A DNA stretch of 64,000 nucleotides from Candidatus Roslinia caecavium (lineage in GTDB: Bacteria > Bacillota > Clostridia > Monoglobales > Monoglobaceae), in NCBI GenBank assembly GCA_904419955.1, contig CAJFTO010000007.1, positions 35,431-99,430 of the forward strand, in the 5' to 3' direction. Position 1 is the first letter of the stretch. The number at the start of each line of letters is the position of its first letter. The notes below the pieces were generated by a model, which saw only the letters and a program-made list of their open reading frames with translations, had not been told where the DNA came from and searched no databases. Positions 17,015 through 27,203 of the stretch are shown piece by piece. Made by a program: the position numbers and the translations under genes.

Positions 17015-18096
17015 TGAGAGAGTATAAAGAAACGGCGGCTTTTGGCGCGGACGAAATTATACGCAGGAGACGGGACAGAGCGAACCGTATGCGGAAGCTG
17101 AGCGAGACCGCGCAGTCCTCGGCGGACGTTTCGCCGGATGAGAAGGACTTAGGCGCCGCGGAATCTAAAGAGAACGCCGCTCGGAAAAACAAGGTTCCCG
17201 CCGCGCAAATCGAACCCGAGCAAAAACGGGATGGTAATTCGGAGAACACGGACGCGGGGCGCAAAGAAGTCGGGGCGCGTCCCGAGATGAAAACGGAAAA
17301 ACTTCCCAAGATAGATAAAAGCTCGGCGTTGGGTAAAGAAGCCGACGCGGCGGAGCGGGAAGGAGAGACCCCGCTGATCGAGTTCGACAATATATATAAG
17401 ATATACCGGATGGGAGATACCGAAGTCCACGCGATAGACGGGATCTCTATGAAGATATACAAGGGCGAATTCGTCGCGATAGTCGGACAGTCGGGAAGCG
17501 GCAAGTCTACCTGTATGAACATAATAGGCTGTCTCGACGTTCCGACGAGGGGCAGGTACTTTTTGGAGGGCAAGGACGTCAGCAAGATGAAAGACGACGA
17601 ACAGGCAGAGATCAGAAATAAGAAGCTGGGGTTTATTTTCCAGCAGTATAATCTGATACCCAAGATCAACGTATTGGAGAACGTAAAACTGCCGCTTATG
17701 TACGCCGGGATGAGCGAGAAGGAGCAGGAGCGGCGGGCGAGGGAATCTCTCGCCAAAGTCGGGCTTGAGAGTAAGGCGAAGAATATGCCGCAGCAGCTCT
17801 CGGGAGGACAGCAGCAGAGGGTCTCGATAGCGCGGGCCTTAGCGGGAGATCCGTCGATAATACTCGCCGACGAGCCGACCGGAGCGCTCGATTCGCGCAC
17901 CGGTAAGGAGGTGCTCGATTTTTTGAAAAAGCTGCACAAAACGGGTAATACCATAGTTTTGATCACCCACGACAATACTATAGCGGCTCAGGCGGGACGG
18001 GTCATAAAGGTCTCGGACGGTCGGATAGAATACGACGGGGAGCCGGATATAAATAAATTCGCATCGATCGCTCATGCGGGAGACGAGGTGGACTGA
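17014..18096 (+). CDS. MacB/YknY-type ABC ATPase with long N-terminal extension
   Basis: A 360-residue ATPase of the LolD/MacB group: Walker A VGQSGSGKSTCMN (about 159-171), Q-loop FQQYNLIP, signature QLSGGQQQRVSIARA, Walker B ILADEPTGALD and H-loop ITHDN. The ATPase proper starts near residue 125 (LIEFDNIYKIYRMG); the first 120 residues are charged, Glu/Lys/Arg/Ala-rich and probably disordered, which is unusual. The extension appears real because the ATG overlaps the adaptor stop as TGATG and has GGAGG at 17000-17004. The subunit energises the permease downstream. Confidence 0.92.
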   Translation: MREYKETAAFGADEIIRRRRDRANRMRKLSETAQSSADVSPDEKDLGAAESKENAARKNKVPAAQIEPEQKRDGNSENTDAGRKEVGARPEMKTEKLPKIDKSSALGKEADAAEREGETPLIEFDNIYKIYRMGDTEVHAIDGISMKIYKGEFVAIVGQSGSGKSTCMNIIGCLDVPTRGRYFLEGKDVSKMKDDEQAEIRNKKLGFIFQQYNLIPKINVLENVKLPLMYAGMSEKEQERRARESLAKVGLESKAKNMPQQLSGGQQQRVSIARALAGDPSIILADEPTGALDSRTGKEVLDFLKKLHKTGNTIVLITHDNTIAAQAGRVIKVSDGRIEYDGEPDINKFASIAHAGDEVD

Positions 18097-18097
18097 G

Positions 18098-19273
18098 ATG
18101 GGATTTAGAAAATCTTTCGCTCTTGCAATATCGAATCTGCTGTTTGACAAGATGCGCTCTATATTGACGATGCTCGGTATTATAATCGGCGTGGCGGCCG
18201 TTATTATCCTTATAAGTCTGATGAACGGTCTTATAGGAATGGTAGAGGATCAGTTTGCGGATTTCGGAACGGATACGATAACCGTCAGCGTTCAGGACAG
18301 GGGCGGCAGCAGAAGCCTTGACGAGGACGATATAGCCGAGCTGTGCGAGCAGAATACGGATACTATCAAAAATTATACGCCGAACGTGACGGTGCAGGCG
18401 ACGCTTAAAGTGGGGACGGACGACCTTACGACGTCTGTGTCGGGCGTCAGCGAGGAGTACAATAAAATAATCGATATAGATTTAGAAGAAGGCAGGTTCT
18501 TTAACTATAACGATATAAGCCGCAAGAAAAAGGTCTGCGTTATAGGAACGTATATAGAGAGCGAACTGTTCGGCTTAAATTCCGCGCTCGGCGAATCCAT
18601 AAAGATAAACGGAGAGAGCTTCAACGTTGTCGGAGTGAGGGCCGAGACGGACGATTCGCTGTCCGGGTCGTCGGACGACGTTATATATATTCCGTATACG
18701 TCGGCCATAAATCTTTCTTCGTCGGGATTTATCAGTTCTTATACCATACGCGCGTCTTCGACGGATACGGTGGACGCCGCGAAGGCGGTCATAGAAACGT
18801 TTTTGAATAACAGAGTCGGCGACAGCGATTACTATAACGTTACAAGCATGAAAGATATGCTCGATATGATGAACGAGATGATGGATACCATGAAGACGCT
18901 GCTTGTTTGTATAGCCGGGATCTCGCTGCTGGTCGGCGGCATAGGAATAATGAATATTATGCTGGTCTCGGTTACAGAGAGAACGAGAGAGATCGGTATA
19001 AGAAAGTCGCTGGGCGCCAAAAGCAAGGATATAATGAGCCAGTTCGTCATAGAGGCCGGAACGGTCAGCGGAGTCGGCGGACTGATAGGGATCGCAGTAG
19101 GCTCTATTTTGGCGATAGTGTTCGGCCGGCTTTTGTCGCTCAGCACATATCCGTCGGTTGGAGCGATCGTTATAGCGTTTAGCGTATCGGTCGGGATAGG
19201 TATTATTTTCGGCTATCTTCCGGCTAAAAACGCGGCGAAGCTCAACCCGATAGACGCGCTGCGTCATGAATAG
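18098..19273 (+). CDS. MacB/YknZ-type ABC permease (FtsX family)
   Basis: A 391-residue permease with the MacB fold: helix 1 at about residues 20-45 (MRSILTMLGIIIGVAAVIIL), a large extracytoplasmic domain, and three C-terminal helices including the FtsX-domain segment ERTREIGIRKSLGAK. Together with the adaptor and ATPase it forms a YknXYZ-like exporter; such pumps remove peptides, toxins or lipids from the outer leaflet, but the substrate here is unknown. ATG 18098 lies one base past the ATPase stop, with GAGGTGG before it; an upstream frame-compatible ATG at 18074 overlaps the ATPase gene. Confidence 0.92.
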   Translation: MGFRKSFALAISNLLFDKMRSILTMLGIIIGVAAVIILISLMNGLIGMVEDQFADFGTDTITVSVQDRGGSRSLDEDDIAELCEQNTDTIKNYTPNVTVQATLKVGTDDLTTSVSGVSEEYNKIIDIDLEEGRFFNYNDISRKKKVCVIGTYIESELFGLNSALGESIKINGESFNVVGVRAETDDSLSGSSDDVIYIPYTSAINLSSSGFISSYTIRASSTDTVDAAKAVIETFLNNRVGDSDYYNVTSMKDMLDMMNEMMDTMKTLLVCIAGISLLVGGIGIMNIMLVSVTERTREIGIRKSLGAKSKDIMSQFVIEAGTVSGVGGLIGIAVGSILAIVFGRLLSLSTYPSVGAIVIAFSVSVGIGIIFGYLPAKNAAKLNPIDALRHE

Positions 19274-19338
19274 ACGATAACTCAGGCGAGATCTTTATTT
19301 GGATAAAATGAATTATAACACGATTTGGAGGCGTTGTG

Positions 19339-21660
19339 ATGAGGATAAGAAAGTTAAAAATAACGGCGCTCTTGCTTATACTGACCATGATCGGCGCGTG
19401 CGCGTATCCGGTATACGCCGACGAGGGAGGCGCGACGGCAGAAACCCTCGTTACCGACAGGGTCACGGACAATTGCCTCGCGCTTTTGGGCGAGCTTAAT
19501 ATAATGAACGGCGACGAGAACGGAGATCTTGGATTGGAGAGAGCCGTAAGCAGGGCCGAGTTCACCAAGATGGCCGTAGCGGCTTCGACGTACAGAAACA
19601 GCGTGGCGTCCAACCTCGCGATATCGCCGTTTTCGGACGTGCCTTATACGTACTGGGGCGCGCCGTATATCCGCGTCGGAGTGACCAACGAGCTGGTCAG
19701 CGGCTATCCGGACGCTCTGTTCAGACCCGAAAATACGGTGACGTATGAGGAAGCGATAACCATAATGCTCAGGGTTCTGGGCTACACAGACGACGATTTC
19801 GGAGTTTCATGGCCGAGCGGACAGATAGGGATGGCGGATAATCTGGACATGACGGACGGCCTTACCTGCGGCGTCGGCGAACCGATGAACAGGTATAACG
19901 TGGCGAGACTCGTATATAATACTCTAAACACTAATATGAGCGATGGAACGCAGAAGCTGATAAACGATTTCGACGTCTCTATCGTCGAGAACGTCACGCT
20001 CATATCCACGTCGAGAGACGATAGCTCTATACCCGCGGGCGAGGTGTTCACCGACGCGCAGAGCTATAAGATAGACGACGATTTCAACTATGAGAATATC
20101 GGACTCACCGGCGACGCGGCGATAAAAGACGGCGATAAACTGATAGCGTTTATGCCGGACGACGGCGATTACCGGGAGGAGGAGTACGTCGTCTACACGG
20201 TACTGAACGATCTGGTAGTGGTATACGACAACGGCTCTTTGACTAACTTGGACATAAGCGCGGCGACCCTGGTCTACGACGGGCAGACCGCGACTACGTA
20301 TTCGGCCATAAAATCGGGAATGGAACTCGGCGATACGCTTAAGGTCAGATATGACGGCGACGATATAAGCTACGTAAGATACAGCGAGGGAGAGTTGACC
20401 GGACCGATTACCGTAAGCTCGGAGAATTGGTACCAGAGTCTGGGCGTCGGAGATTATACCTCCGTAAACCGCGACGGCGAGAGGGTCGCGATCTCGGATA
20501 TCCAGATAAACGATATCGTGTACGCGGTCGATAGCCTAAATATGGTGATGGCGTACAGCAATAAGGTCACGGGCGTATATGAGAACGCCTCGCCCAATAA
20601 GGACAACCCGACTTCGGTGACCGTATCCGGGACCGAATACGGGATCGAGAGCTCGGCGGCGTTCGATAAGTTATCGTCGCGCGGGGATATAAAGATAGGC
20701 GATACGGTGACCCTGCTCCTGGGACGAAACAACGAAGTGGCCGACGTTCTGACCGGAAGCTCGAGTACGGCGACGGTGACTAACGTCGTAGGACTATTGG
20801 TAGAGACGGGTACGAAGAGCTATACTTCGAGCGCTCTCGGTGAGTACACGGATAATTATATCACCGTCGTTTTGGCGGACGGAAGCGAGAGGGAATATAT
20901 AAGCAGAACGAGTTATTCCGGCTTTAAAAATTCGGTCGTACGCGTAAGCATAGAGGACGGCTACGCGAGCGTGTCGAAGGTAAGGTCGGATTCGATAAGC
21001 GGGACGTTCGACTACGACGAGCGGACGCTCGGAAATAACAGGCTCGCGTCGGATATCAAGATATTGGATACCGGAACGACAAACTCGAACGAACCGTCCG
21101 TCTATACTTCGGTATATCTGCAAAGACTCGACGGGGTCAGGATCTCGGCGTCGAAAGTTCTCTACTATACCACAAACATGTATAACGAGATCGACGCGCT
21201 GTTCCTATACGACGTTACGGGCGATATGTATACCTACGGAGTAATGCGCAGCTTAACCCAGACCTCTATGGGAGTGTCGGTAATGGGATCTTACGAATAC
21301 ATAGTAAACGGAACGACATACAACTATCAGATGAACTCGATCAACGGCAGTCTGGCCGCGGGAATAGGAATAAAGCTGAGCCCGTCGGCTTCGGCTCCGG
21401 ATTCTTTGCAGGCGCTTACGAGACTTGAGGGAAATATAGACGTAAACAGTTCGTCTTATCTCACCGTGGGTAATAAGAATTATGCGATCGCAGACGACGT
21501 TCAGGTATACGTTCGACAATATTTAAGCGACGGAAGCGCGTACAATATGCTGCCGATCTCGGATATAGTAGGAAACGACGAGTATTCATATACCGCGTAC
21601 TACGATAAACTGCCCGAGAACGGCGGAAGAATAAGGATCATTATAGCAAATAAATACTGA
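19339..21660 (+). CDS. Secreted SLH-domain surface protein
   Basis: A 773-residue exported protein with a signal peptide (about residues 1-28, ending VYADEGG) and two to three S-layer homology modules in about 40-200: NIMNGDENGDLGLERAVSRA, the FSDVPYTYWGAPYI motif and GYPDALFRPENTVTYEEA. SLH modules bind pyruvylated cell-wall polysaccharide. The remaining 570 residues are beta-rich with repeated short strand motifs and no catalytic domain I recognise. Start ATG 19339 has GGAGG seven bases before it; a GTG three bases earlier is too close. It lies 65 bp after the permease gene and ends at a terminator. Confidence 0.88.
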   Translation: MRIRKLKITALLLILTMIGACAYPVYADEGGATAETLVTDRVTDNCLALLGELNIMNGDENGDLGLERAVSRAEFTKMAVAASTYRNSVASNLAISPFSDVPYTYWGAPYIRVGVTNELVSGYPDALFRPENTVTYEEAITIMLRVLGYTDDDFGVSWPSGQIGMADNLDMTDGLTCGVGEPMNRYNVARLVYNTLNTNMSDGTQKLINDFDVSIVENVTLISTSRDDSSIPAGEVFTDAQSYKIDDDFNYENIGLTGDAAIKDGDKLIAFMPDDGDYREEEYVVYTVLNDLVVVYDNGSLTNLDISAATLVYDGQTATTYSAIKSGMELGDTLKVRYDGDDISYVRYSEGELTGPITVSSENWYQSLGVGDYTSVNRDGERVAISDIQINDIVYAVDSLNMVMAYSNKVTGVYENASPNKDNPTSVTVSGTEYGIESSAAFDKLSSRGDIKIGDTVTLLLGRNNEVADVLTGSSSTATVTNVVGLLVETGTKSYTSSALGEYTDNYITVVLADGSEREYISRTSYSGFKNSVVRVSIEDGYASVSKVRSDSISGTFDYDERTLGNNRLASDIKILDTGTTNSNEPSVYTSVYLQRLDGVRISASKVLYYTTNMYNEIDALFLYDVTGDMYTYGVMRSLTQTSMGVSVMGSYEYIVNGTTYNYQMNSINGSLAAGIGIKLSPSASAPDSLQALTRLEGNIDVNSSSYLTVGNKNYAIADDVQVYVRQYLSDGSAYNMLPISDIVGNDEYSYTAYYDKLPENGGRIRIIIANKY

Positions 21661-21732
21661 TAACGGATCAGATGGAGAAGTTTCTTATATTTCCGCGTTG
21701 GAGCTTAAGTCATACGCTCGACGGGAAACAAA

Positions 21733-21763
21733 AAAGGCGGCAGTTAAATATGTTGCCGCCTTT
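21733..21763. terminator. Bidirectional terminator between the SLH and amidohydrolase genes
   Basis: AAAGGCGGCA (21733-21742) pairs perfectly with TGCCGCCTTT (21754-21763); A-rich before and T-rich after, so it can serve both convergent genes. Confidence 0.9.
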
Positions 21764-21805
21764 AATCATTTTTAAATATGTTTAAACGTATATAACGCCT
21801 AAATC

Positions 21806-22588
21806 TTACAGCTTAAATAAGTCCTCGGCGTTTTTATATAGGATCATGTCGAGCTCCGAGCTTGTAAGACCCAAACCGCGCAGCCGTTCGAGTTCAGGCT
21901 CCGGCCCCCACATGGGAAAATCGGTGCCGAACATCACCCTGTCTATCCCGTAGGCTTTTATCATATGTTTTATCTGTTCGTCCGTCATGGCGTACATGGA
22001 ACTTGAGGTGTCTACCCATACGCGTTTGCCCTTAAAGGCTTCGAGCGCGTCATCCCATTCCGACCAGCCGCCGAAATGCGCGCCGATCACTTCGAGCTTT
22101 GGGAACAGTTCCATGACCCGCGCCATGCGGGAGGGTTTGCTCCATTCGTATCTGAAATCTCCGGTATGCACAAGCAGAGGAAGACGTCCTTGGATCGCTT
22201 CGTAAATACCAAACGCCTTGGGATCGTCTATATTGAACTCCTGAAAATCCGGGTGCAGTTTAACGCCTCTGAGCCCCATGGCGGCGCAGCGCTCCACTTC
22301 GGCGTCTATATTTTCATAGTCGGGGTGCAGAGTCATCAGCCCGTAGAGCCGCTCGGGCGCCGAGCTTACGCAGCCTGATATAAAGTCGTTTATCGATTCG
22401 ACCTGAGAAGGGCTTGTGGCGGCGGAGTTTAAGATAAGCTTGTCTACCCCGGCTTCGTCGGACAGTTTTAAAACCGTCTCGAGCCTGCCGTCGTACCTCA
22501 CCGGCATGTCGTAAAATTTAGCGATCCCCGAGGAGGCCTTATCCGCTATTTTTTCGGGAAAAACGTGAACGTGAACGTCTACGATCAT
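21806..22588 (-). CDS. Amidohydrolase (COG2159-type TIM-barrel hydrolase or decarboxylase)
   Basis: A 260-residue metal-dependent hydrolase of the amidohydrolase_2 family. Metal-binding signs are DVHVHVFPEK at residues 3-12, HPDFQEF (about 116), the barrel-end HTGDFRYEW, IGAHFGGW, and the late Asp in MFGTDFPMWG. Relatives hydrolyse or decarboxylate small aromatic or cyclic acids; no substrate can be assigned. The ATG follows GGAAAGG. It stands alone, between a shared terminator and the pgk promoter region. Confidence 0.85.
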   Translation of the reverse strand: MIVDVHVHVFPEKIADKASSGIAKFYDMPVRYDGRLETVLKLSDEAGVDKLILNSAATSPSQVESINDFISGCVSSAPERLYGLMTLHPDYENIDAEVERCAAMGLRGVKLHPDFQEFNIDDPKAFGIYEAIQGRLPLLVHTGDFRYEWSKPSRMARVMELFPKLEVIGAHFGGWSEWDDALEAFKGKRVWVDTSSSMYAMTDEQIKHMIKAYGIDRVMFGTDFPMWGPEPELERLRGLGLTSSELDMILYKNAEDLFKL

Positions 22589-22987
22589 AACTTTATCGAC
22601 CTTTCCGCCCGCTGTTCTCTGTTTCGCGCCCGTCCGCGGGCAAAATAAGGCGCGATATAACCGTTTATAATTCTAACAATTCAGATCCGAAAAATCAATA
22701 CAAAGACTTTAATAAAACCCAAAACGGAGTCAAATCTGTTGATTTTAAATAGTTTTTACAAACTTTACATGTTCTTTTTTTAGCGGAAGTTGCAGAAGGA
22801 ATATGTTAAAAAATAGACAAAGTTTATTTTGTAAGTCCGGGAATTTTGTACATAGAATTTATTAAAAAATACTTGATAAATTAAGACGTTTAAGGTAAAA
22901 TTATATAGGCAAAGATAAAATATGACAATAAAATGAAAATTTAAATTATTTTATGAATATTAAATTACATTTTGGAGGTTCAAGATC
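22589..22987. other. Intergenic region upstream of pgk
   Basis: A 398-bp gap between divergent genes, A+T-rich towards pgk. Apart from the pgk promoter (22873-22901) I see no RNA gene or repeat. Confidence 0.6.
22873..22901 (+). promoter_or_regulatory. Promoter for pgk-tpiA-gpmI
   Basis: TTGATA (22873-22878), 17-bp spacer, TAAAAT (22896-22901); leader of about 80 nt. Confidence 0.65.
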
Positions 22988-24190
22988 ATGAACAAAAAGA
23001 CTGTTGATGACATTCAGGCAAAAGGAAAAAAAGTTTTGGTACGCTGCGACTTTAACGTTCCGATCAAGGACGGTAAGATCACTGACGAAACGAGAATAAA
23101 GGGCGCGCTGCCGACAATTAAAAAACTGGTGGACGACGGAGCGAAGGTCATACTCTGCTCGCATATGGGCAAGCCCAAGGGCGAGGTAGTTCCGTCGTTG
23201 TCTTTGGCTCCGGTGGCGGCGAGATTGTCCGAACTGCTGGGCAAGGAAGTCGTATTCGCGGACGACGATAACGTCGTTGGAGAAAACGCTAAGGCGGCCG
23301 TTGCGGCTATGAATGACGGAGACGTTGTACTGCTCCAAAATACAAGATACAGAAAAGAAGAGACCAAGAACGAGGAGAACTTCAGCAAGGAGCTCGCTTC
23401 ATTGGCCGAGATGTTCGTAAACGACGCGTTTGGAAGCGCGCACAGAGCGCATTGCTCGACCGTGGGCGTTACCGAGTACTTAAGCCCGTGCGTGTCGGGA
23501 TACCTGATGGGCAAAGAGCTCGACTTCCTGGGAAGCGCGATAGACAGCCCGGTAAGACCGCTTGTGGCGATCTTGGGCGGAGCCAAAGTATCGGATAAGC
23601 TCAACGTTATATCAAATCTTCTTGAAAAGTGCGACACGCTTATCATCGGCGGCGGTATGGCGTATACCTTCTTAAAGGCTAAAGGCTACGAGGTGGGAAC
23701 CTCTTTGGTCGATACCGATAAGATCGATTACTGCAAAGAGATGATGGCTAAGGCGGAAGAACTCGGTAAAGAGATGCTCCTTCCTATAGATACAGTTATA
23801 ACAAAAGACTTCCCGGATCCTATCGACGCGGAGATCTCGGTCGAGACCGTTCCGTCCAACGCTATTCCCTCTGATATGATGGGACTCGATATAGGCGAGA
23901 AGACGAGAGAGCTGTTTGCAGATAAGGTCAAGAGCGCGAAGACGGTCGTTTGGAACGGTCCTATGGGCGTGTTTGAGAACCCGATACTCGCGAAAGGAAC
24001 CATCGCGGTAGCGAGCGCTTTGGCCGATACCGACGCGACGACCATAATCGGCGGCGGAGACAGCGCGGCGGCTGTTAATACGCTGGGCTTCGGCGACAAG
24101 ATGAGCCATATCTCGACAGGCGGCGGCGCTTCCATGGAATTCCTGGAAGGCAAAGAGCTCCCCGGCGTAGCGGCGCTCGACGATAAATAA
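22988..24190 (+). CDS. pgk: Phosphoglycerate kinase
   Basis: A 400-residue monomeric kinase of lower glycolysis that transfers phosphate from 1,3-bisphosphoglycerate to ADP. Diagnostic parts are [12 protein letters not shown] (about 18-29), the basic patch with [15 protein letters not shown], the hinge, and the nucleotide-binding GGGDSAAAV near residue 355. The ATG has GGAGG nine bases before it. It heads a glycolytic cluster with tpiA and gpmI; the usual gapA partner is not in the window. Confidence 0.98.
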   Translation: MNKKTVDDIQAKGKKVLVRCDFNVPIKDGKITDETRIKGALPTIKKLVDDGAKVILCSHMGKPKGEVVPSLSLAPVAARLSELLGKEVVFADDDNVVGENAKAAVAAMNDGDVVLLQNTRYRKEETKNEENFSKELASLAEMFVNDAFGSAHRAHCSTVGVTEYLSPCVSGYLMGKELDFLGSAIDSPVRPLVAILGGAKVSDKLNVISNLLEKCDTLIIGGGMAYTFLKAKGYEVGTSLVDTDKIDYCKEMMAKAEELGKEMLLPIDTVITKDFPDPIDAEISVETVPSNAIPSDMMGLDIGEKTRELFADKVKSAKTVVWNGPMGVFENPILAKGTIAVASALADTDATTIIGGGDSAAAVNTLGFGDKMSHISTGGGASMEFLEGKELPGVAALDDK

Positions 24191-24339
24191 GATCAAACTT
24201 TGGGGCGGGATCCGTTCCTATATACGGCGAGCTATCGGCGCGGGATTTCGTTTCGGCCGGATCGCGTTTAAGCTTCTGCAGAGCGAACGCGCCGTTTATA
24301 TTTTATATAAAATCGACATATACTGAGAGGTAATTTGAC

Positions 24340-25092
24340 ATGAGAAAAAAGATCATAGCCGGAAACTGGAAGATGAACAAAACTCCGAGCGAGGCTAAGG
24401 CTTTGATAGCCGAAATGCGCGATAAGGTAGCGGACGCGGCCTGCGACGTCGTAATATGTCCGACGGCGGTTTGTATTCCGGCGGCGGCCGAGGCGGCGGA
24501 AGACAGCAATATACAGATAGGCGCTCAAAACGTTCATTTTGCGGAGAGCGGCGCGTATACGGGCGAGGTGTCCGCGGATATGCTGAGCGAGGTCGGCGTT
24601 AAGTACGTTATAGTCGGGCACAGCGAAAGAAGACAGTATTTCGGCGAGACCGACGAGACCGTAAATATGAGAGCTAAGGCGGCTATCTCGAAAGGGATAA
24701 CTCCGATAATATGCGTAGGCGAGAGCCTTACCGAGCGCGAGCAGGGCGTCACCGACGATATCGTTCGCAGACAGACCAAGATCGCGTTTCTCGGAATATC
24801 CGCCGAGCAGGCTGAAAGCGCAGTGATCGCATACGAGCCGGTTTGGGCGATAGGCACGGGCAAGACCGCGACGGCCGAGCAGGCGGACGAGGTCTGCGGT
24901 ATCATCCGCGAGACGATAAAAGAGCTGTACGGCTCTTCCGTTTCGGATAAGATCAGAATACAGTACGGCGGAAGCATGAACGCCAAGAACGCGGCGGAGC
25001 TTTTGTCAAAGCCGAATATAGACGGCGGTCTGATAGGCGGAGCGAGCCTTAAGGCGGAGGATTTCTCCGTGATCGTAGGCGCCGCGGAATAA
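24340..25092 (+). CDS. tpiA: Triosephosphate isomerase
   Basis: A 250-residue TIM-barrel enzyme interconverting dihydroxyacetone phosphate and glyceraldehyde 3-phosphate. GNWKMNK (8-14) carries the active-site Asn and Lys, HSERR the electrophilic His, [14 protein letters not shown] the catalytic Glu and the flexible loop, and YGGSMN the phosphate-binding loop. The ATG follows TGAGAGG. It is 149 bp after pgk on the same strand. Confidence 0.98.
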   Translation: MRKKIIAGNWKMNKTPSEAKALIAEMRDKVADAACDVVICPTAVCIPAAAEAAEDSNIQIGAQNVHFAESGAYTGEVSADMLSEVGVKYVIVGHSERRQYFGETDETVNMRAKAAISKGITPIICVGESLTEREQGVTDDIVRRQTKIAFLGISAEQAESAVIAYEPVWAIGTGKTATAEQADEVCGIIRETIKELYGSSVSDKIRIQYGGSMNAKNAAELLSKPNIDGGLIGGASLKAEDFSVIVGAAE

Positions 25093-25109
25093 TCAATTGA
25101 ACTTTAAAC

Positions 25110-25135
25110 GGCTCCGGCATTATTTTGCCGGAGCC
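25110..25135 (+). other. Stem-loop after tpiA without a T-run
   Basis: GGCTCCGGCA pairs with TGCCGGAGCC around ATTATTT-type loop bases. It lacks a following U-tract, so it may stabilise or process the mRNA, or be a weak terminator before gpmI. Confidence 0.6.
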
Positions 25136-25237
25136 AGATTAGGCTTTGAGCGTCTATTATAAATACGATATTATATCGCGGTCTATATCGCCGCGGTTTA
25201 ATATACAACAAATATTTATAAAATAAGGAGGTCAAAA

Positions 25238-26767
25238 ATGAGTAAAAAACCATATGCGTTAATCATTTTAGACGGATTCGGTAAAAACGAGCGTCACGAG
25301 GGCAATGCGATATATGCGGCTAACACGCCCAATATCGATAAATATCTTGCTAATCACCCGAACTCGATCGTTCACGCTTCGGGTTTGGACGTAGGTCTGC
25401 CCGACGGACAGATGGGCAACTCCGAGGTAGGTCATACAAATATCGGAGCGGGACGCATCGTTTATCAGGAGCTTACAAGGATCACTAAATCAATAGAGGA
25501 CGGCGACTTTTTTGAAAACGAGGCGCTTGTAAAGGCGGTTGAGAACTGCAAAAAGAACGACAGCGCGTTGCATCTTATGGGTCTTTTGTCTCCGGGCGGA
25601 GTCCACAGCCATACGAATCACCTGTACGGACTTTTAAGACTCGCTAAGATGAACGGCATCGAGAAGGTGCACGTTCACGCGTTCTTGGACGGACGCGACG
25701 TGCCGCCGTCGTCCGCGGTAGAGTACATCAAGGAAGCGATTGAGAAAATGCGCGATATAGGAGTTGGCGACATAGCGACGGTCATGGGCAGATACTATGC
25801 TATGGATAGAGACAACCGTTGGGAACGCGTTTCAAAAGCGTACGACGCTATAGTTTGCGGCGAAGGAGAGGAAGCGGAAAGCGCGGTCACGGCTGTAGAG
25901 GAGAGCTATAATAACGATGTGACCGACGAGTTTGTAGTTCCTACGGTTATAAAAAAAGACGGCGAGCCGTTAGGAAAAGTATCTGAAAACGATTCGGTCG
26001 TGTTCTTTAACTTCAGACCCGACAGGGCGAGAGAGCTCACGAGAACCATAGTGGACGAAGACTTCAGCGGTTTCGAGCGCGACTATTTTAAGACATGCTT
26101 TGTAACGATGACCCAGTACGACGCTACGATGCCTAACGTAGAGGTCGCGTTCAAGCCGGAGCAGCTTGTTAACACGTTCGGCGAGTATATAAGCAAAAAG
26201 GGCTTGAGACAGCTCAGGATCGCCGAGACCGAAAAATATGCGCACGTAACCTTCTTCTTTAACGGCGGCGTCGAGAAGCCGTACGACGGAGAGGACAGAG
26301 CGCTTATAAATTCGCCGAAAGTGGCGACTTACGACTTAAAGCCGGAGATGAGCGCTTACGAGGTGACCGACGAGGTCGTAAAGAGAATAGACAGCGGCGA
26401 GTACGACGTGATAATCCTAAACTTCGCTAACTGCGATATGGTCGGCCATACCGGAGTATTCGACGCTGCAGTTAAAGCCGTAGAGGCGGTGGACGAGTGC
26501 CTCGGCAGAGTTATCGACGCTATCGAGCGTCACGACGGCGTAGCGCTGGTCACGGCGGATCACGGAAACGCCGATCAGATGATAGATTATGAGACCGGCG
26601 AGCCGTTTACGGCGCATACCACAAACGTCGTTCCCCTTATCTTGATCGGAAGAGACGATCTTAAGATAAAATCGGGAAGGCTCGCGGATCTGACGCCGAC
26701 GATGCTTGATCTGATGGGATTGGAAAAGCCGGCGGAAATGACCGGGGAATCCTTGATAGAGAGATAA
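25238..26767 (+). CDS. gpmI: 2,3-bisphosphoglycerate-independent phosphoglycerate mutase
   Basis: A 509-residue Mn-dependent mutase converting 3- to 2-phosphoglycerate. It belongs to the alkaline phosphatase superfamily: ILDGFGKNE (8-16) holds the first metal Asp, MGNSEVGH the catalytic phosphoserine, HSHTNHL and [11 protein letters not shown] the phosphatase/transferase interface, and ADHGNADQM the last metal ligands. The ATG follows AAGGAGG. It completes the pgk-tpiA-gpmI cluster, ended by a strong terminator. Confidence 0.98.
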   Translation: MSKKPYALIILDGFGKNERHEGNAIYAANTPNIDKYLANHPNSIVHASGLDVGLPDGQMGNSEVGHTNIGAGRIVYQELTRITKSIEDGDFFENEALVKAVENCKKNDSALHLMGLLSPGGVHSHTNHLYGLLRLAKMNGIEKVHVHAFLDGRDVPPSSAVEYIKEAIEKMRDIGVGDIATVMGRYYAMDRDNRWERVSKAYDAIVCGEGEEAESAVTAVEESYNNDVTDEFVVPTVIKKDGEPLGKVSENDSVVFFNFRPDRARELTRTIVDEDFSGFERDYFKTCFVTMTQYDATMPNVEVAFKPEQLVNTFGEYISKKGLRQLRIAETEKYAHVTFFFNGGVEKPYDGEDRALINSPKVATYDLKPEMSAYEVTDEVVKRIDSGEYDVIILNFANCDMVGHTGVFDAAVKAVEAVDECLGRVIDAIERHDGVALVTADHGNADQMIDYETGEPFTAHTTNVVPLILIGRDDLKIKSGRLADLTPTMLDLMGLEKPAEMTGESLIER

Positions 26768-26796
26768 TCGACCACAAAAAATAATCAAGAACTCAG

Positions 26797-26834
26797 ACCG
26801 CGCCGCGGCTTTATACCGCGGTTGCGGTTTTTTT
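26797..26834 (+). terminator. Terminator after gpmI
   Basis: ACCGC and CCGCGG (26797-26808) pair with CCGCGG and GCGGT (26816-26828), followed by TTTTTTT. Confidence 0.88.
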
Positions 26835-27070
26835 ACGCGTCTGAGCTGATATACCTACGAATCCGAGACGGGCTATCGGAGGGGGTTGGGCGTAAACGAA
26901 GGTATGCGGCTATCAAAAAATTAAGAAAATGTATATATTTTTTTTATTTTTATGGAACAAATATAGATTTTAAAACGTCATAAAAATAGAACGTAATATA
27001 ATTATTTTTAAAAGGACAGCGTTTTTGACAGAAAAATTAAAATATTTTAAAAATATTGTTACCGTTTGTA

Positions 27071-27099
27071 TTGACAACTTAAGCGTGAAAAGATATAAT
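27071..27099 (+). promoter_or_regulatory. Consensus promoter of the secreted stalk-like gene
   Basis: TTGACA (27071-27076), 17-bp spacer, TATAAT (27094-27099); leader of about 97 nt. Confidence 0.85.
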
Positions 27100-27203
27100 T
27101 GTATACTGGAAGGTTTTATATTGATAAGTACGGTTTTAATGCGATATTTATTTGATGTAAAAAATCACGCATATGCGCTTAAAATTCAGAAAGGATGATG
27201 GGT

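Larger units (their letters stand above)
26768..27203. other. Intergenic region gpmI to the stalk-protein gene
   Basis: A 435-bp gap with the gpmI terminator at its start and a consensus promoter at 27071-27099. The A+T-rich stretch 26930-27060 shows nothing else I can support. Confidence 0.6.

Noticed and set aside
16923..17975. 350-codon open frame on the minus strand
   Set aside because: Antisense to the exporter ATPase with all ABC motifs intact; Ser/Leu-rich shadow.
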